A stretch of 64,000 bases of DNA from Sorangium cellulosum So0157-2. Lineage in GTDB: Bacteria; Myxococcota_A; Polyangia; Polyangiales; Polyangiaceae. The notes beneath the pieces were generated by a model that was not told where the DNA came from, made no database searches, and worked only from the letters and a program-made list of their open reading frames with translations. The position numbers and the translations under genes are program-made. The DNA is taken from positions 3,982,001 to 4,046,000 of the forward strand of contig NC_021658.1 in assembly GCF_000418325.1 (NCBI RefSeq). The letters are read 5' to 3'. Below, in pieces: positions 62,136 through 64,000 of the stretch. The first letter of the stretch is position 1; the number at the start of each line of letters is the position of its first letter.

Positions 62136-64000
62136 ATGGGGCGTTCGGGGACGGGCTGGATCGGTCTCGCCGGCGCGGGGAGGAGCCGCGGCGGCGGCAG
62201 CGCGCGGCGGCTCCGCCGCTCGCCTGGGCGCGATCTGCACGGGCGCGCCGGGATCGCGCGGCTGCGCGCGGAGGTGGCCGGCCTCTTCGGCGACGGTGCG
62301 CGCGCCGCGCGCATCGAGCGCGACCTCGCCGCGGTCCCCGGCGTCGCGTCCGCGCGGGCGAGCGCGAGGACCGGGCGGGTGCTCGTGCGCGTGCGGGAGG
62401 ACGCGGCCCACCTGGCCGCCGTCGTGCTCGCCGCCCACGCCGTCCCCGGCGCCCCGCCGCCGCCGTCCGCGCGACGCGCCGCGCTGGCCCTGGCCGAGGG
62501 CGTGGGCGCGCTCGTCCGCGGCGCGTGCCGCCGCCTGCGCCGCGAGGGCGCGGCCGAGCGCGAGCGCGCGCCGGCCGCGCGGGGCGAGCGCGCGCCGGCC
62601 GCGCGGGGCGATGGCGAGGGCGCCGCCGCCGTCGACCGGGCCCACGCGGAGGACGCGAGCGCGGTCGCCCGCGCGCTCGGCGTCGACCCGGCCGCGGGGC
62701 TCGGCGCCGCCGAGGCGCTGCGCCGCCTCCGCCAGGTCGGCCCCAACGAGCTCGCGGGCGTCGCGACCCGCTCGTCGCTCGAGATCCTCGCCGAGCAGCT
62801 CTTCACCGTGCCCACCGCGCTGCTCCTCGGCGCGGCGGGCCTGTCGCTCGCGCTCGGCGATACGGTCGACGCGGGCGCCGTCCTCCTCGTCGTCGGCGCG
62901 AACGCGGCGATCGGCACGTACACCGAGTCGCGCGCCGAGGAGCTCCTGCACGCCTGGGGCGCGCTCCGGGTCGGGTGGGCGCGCGCCGTGCGCGACGGGC
63001 GCGAGCAGCGGCTCGCCGCGTCGGAGATCGTGCCGGGCGACGTGCTCGCGCTCCGCGCGGGCGAGCCGGTCGTCGCGGACGCGCGCGTCGTCGCGGCGCG
63101 CGACCTCGCCGTCGACGAGAGCACGCTGACCGGCGAGAGCGAGCCCGTCGAGAAGGGCGCCGCGAAGATCGACGCCGGCGCGCCGCTCGCCGAGCGCCGC
63201 GGCATGGTGTACGCGGGCACCACGGTCGCCTCGGGCGAGGGCGCGGCGGTGGTCGTCGCGACGGGCGGGCGGACCGCGCTCGGGGACATCCAGCGCGCGC
63301 TCTCCCGCGAGGGCGAGCGCACCCCGCCGATCGAGCGGGAGCTCGCCTGGATCGGCCGGCGCCTCGCGGCCTTCGCGCTCGCGAGCTCGTCGGCGGTGGT
63401 GGCCGTCGGCCTCGCGCGGCGGCGGCCGCTCCGCGAGCTCGCGCGGAGCGCCGTCGCCCTCGGCGTCGCCGCCATCCCCGAGGGGTTCCCTGCCGTGGGC
63501 ACCACCGCGCTCGCGCTGGCGAGCCGCCGCCTGCGCGGCCGCGGCATCGTCATCCGCCGCCTCGCCGCGGCCGAGACGCTCGGCGCGGTGAGCGTCGTCT
63601 GCGCCGACAAGACCGGCACGCTCACCGAGAACCGCATGCGGGTCGCGGAGATCTTCCTCCCCGGCGAGGGCGTCCTGCGGGTCGCCCGCGCCGCGCGCGG
63701 CGAGCGCGGCGGCGATCGCGACGGCGCAGCGCCGCGGCGCGAGATCGCGCTCCTCGGCGAGGACGGGCGCGAGGTCGCCGCGAGCGCCCCGCGCGTGCAC
63801 GCGCTCGCGCGCATCGCCGCGCTCAACGCCGACGTCGAGCTGAGCGACGTCGGCAAGGTCGTCCAGGGCAGCGGCACGGAGCGCGCGCTCGTCGAGTTCG
63901 CGCTCGCGGCCGGCTACCCCGTGTCGGCGCGGCGCCTCGCGGCGCGGCGCGTGAGCGAGGAGCGCCGCTCGGCCGAGCGCGCGTTCATGGTGACGGTCCA
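62136..64000 (+). CDS. P-type cation-transporting ATPase, partial
   Basis: The gene runs off the right edge; 621 codons are visible. After a basic N-terminus, residues ~40-105 look like a heavy-metal-associated fold (ARIERDLAAVPGVASARASARTGRVLVRV) but without a CxxC metal site. A low-complexity linker with a tandem repeat follows, then a cation-ATPase N-terminal domain (AVARALGVDPAAGLGAAEALRRLRQVGPNEL), membrane helices, the actuator motif TGES, and the phosphorylation motif DKTGTLTENRM at Asp491. It resembles the P2-like/CtpI-type pumps of high-GC bacteria. The transported ion cannot be called because the transport helices lie beyond the edge. ATG 62136 has GGAGG three bases upstream, a short spacing. 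Confidence 0.88.
   Translation, partial: MGRSGTGWIGLAGAGRSRGGGSARRLRRSPGRDLHGRAGIARLRAEVAGLFGDGARAARIERDLAAVPGVASARASARTGRVLVRVREDAAHLAAVVLAAHAVPGAPPPPSARRAALALAEGVGALVRGACRRLRREGAAERERAPAARGERAPAARGDGEGAAAVDRAHAEDASAVARALGVDPAAGLGAAEALRRLRQVGPNELAGVATRSSLEILAEQLFTVPTALLLGAAGLSLALGDTVDAGAVLLVVGANAAIGTYTESRAEELLHAWGALRVGWARAVRDGREQRLAASEIVPGDVLALRAGEPVVADARVVAARDLAVDESTLTGESEPVEKGAAKIDAGAPLAERRGMVYAGTTVASGEGAAVVVATGGRTALGDIQRALSREGERTPPIERELAWIGRRLAAFALASSSAVVAVGLARRRPLRELARSAVALGVAAIPEGFPAVGTTALALASRRLRGRGIVIRRLAAAETLGAVSVVCADKTGTLTENRMRVAEIFLPGEGVLRVARAARGERGGDRDGAAPRREIALLGEDGREVAASAPRVHALARIAALNADVELSDVGKVVQGSGTERALVEFALAAGYPVSARRLAARRVSEERRSAERAFMVTV
62562..62609 (+). repeat. 24-bp tandem duplication within the P-type ATPase gene
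   Basis: Two exact 24-bp units, 62562..62585 and 62586..62609, encode ERAPAARG twice. They lie in the linker between the HMA-like domain and the ATPase core. This is probably a slippage duplication in a disordered region. Confidence 0.8.

Overview
This is high-GC DNA (roughly 70 percent G+C) from a bacterium that looks like a myxobacterium of the Sorangium/Polyangium kind. The signs are a large eukaryotic-type Ser/Thr kinase with an attached ATPase, lipoproteins with Ser/Thr/Gly-rich linkers, a MYXO-CTERM-like sorting tail (18097..20454), a multi-PAS hybrid kinase, a sigma-54 activator and a large NRPS locus. No rRNA, tRNA, CRISPR array, insertion sequence or phage gene was seen. The window cuts one gene at each end.

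Layout. 1-2.2 kb: an overlapping three-gene ECF sigma operon (envelope protein, sigma factor, single-TM protein) on the minus strand. 2.5-9 kb: a LacI-type sensor/STAS protein and a kinase/AAA-ATPase. 9-11.4 kb: an ammonium transporter and an ArsR/SRPBCC pair with palindromic operators. 11.5-16 kb: a 158-bp nested palindrome, then divergent malQ and glgX. 16.1-21.9 kb: a three-gene operon of exported propeller and c-type cytochrome proteins behind a promoter overlapped by a LacI-type operator. 21.9-49.5 kb (minus strand): a biosynthetic locus. 49.8-57.7 kb: recQ, treY-treZ and trmO, with several large stem-loops. 58-64 kb: a hybrid histidine kinase, an SDR and a truncated P-type ATPase.

The centre of interest is the 26-kb leftward locus. 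A sigma-54 activator (48421..49482) precedes a consensus -24/-12 promoter (48353..48368), followed by a degenerate NodU-type carbamoyltransferase, an acyl-CoA dehydrogenase, an intact NodU-type carbamoyltransferase, SbnA and SbnB (L-2,3-diaminopropionate supply), a 4165-residue FAAL-ACP-(C-A-PCP)x3-TE lipopeptide synthetase, an isochorismatase-type hydrolase, HypE, HypF, a peptide-export ABC transporter and possibly a glutathione transferase. HypE and HypF normally make the cyanide ligand of [NiFe] hydrogenase from carbamoyl phosphate. Here they appear complete but sit in an NRPS operon with no hydrogenase or HypC/HypD gene nearby. I infer a lipopeptide containing a diaminopropionate-type residue that is carbamoylated and/or carries a HypEF-derived cyano/nitrile group. 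That chemistry is a hypothesis, not shown by the sequence.

Elsewhere, MalQ and GlgX (glycogen/maltodextrin debranching) and TreY/TreZ (trehalose from maltodextrin) form two separate but metabolically linked alpha-glucan loci.
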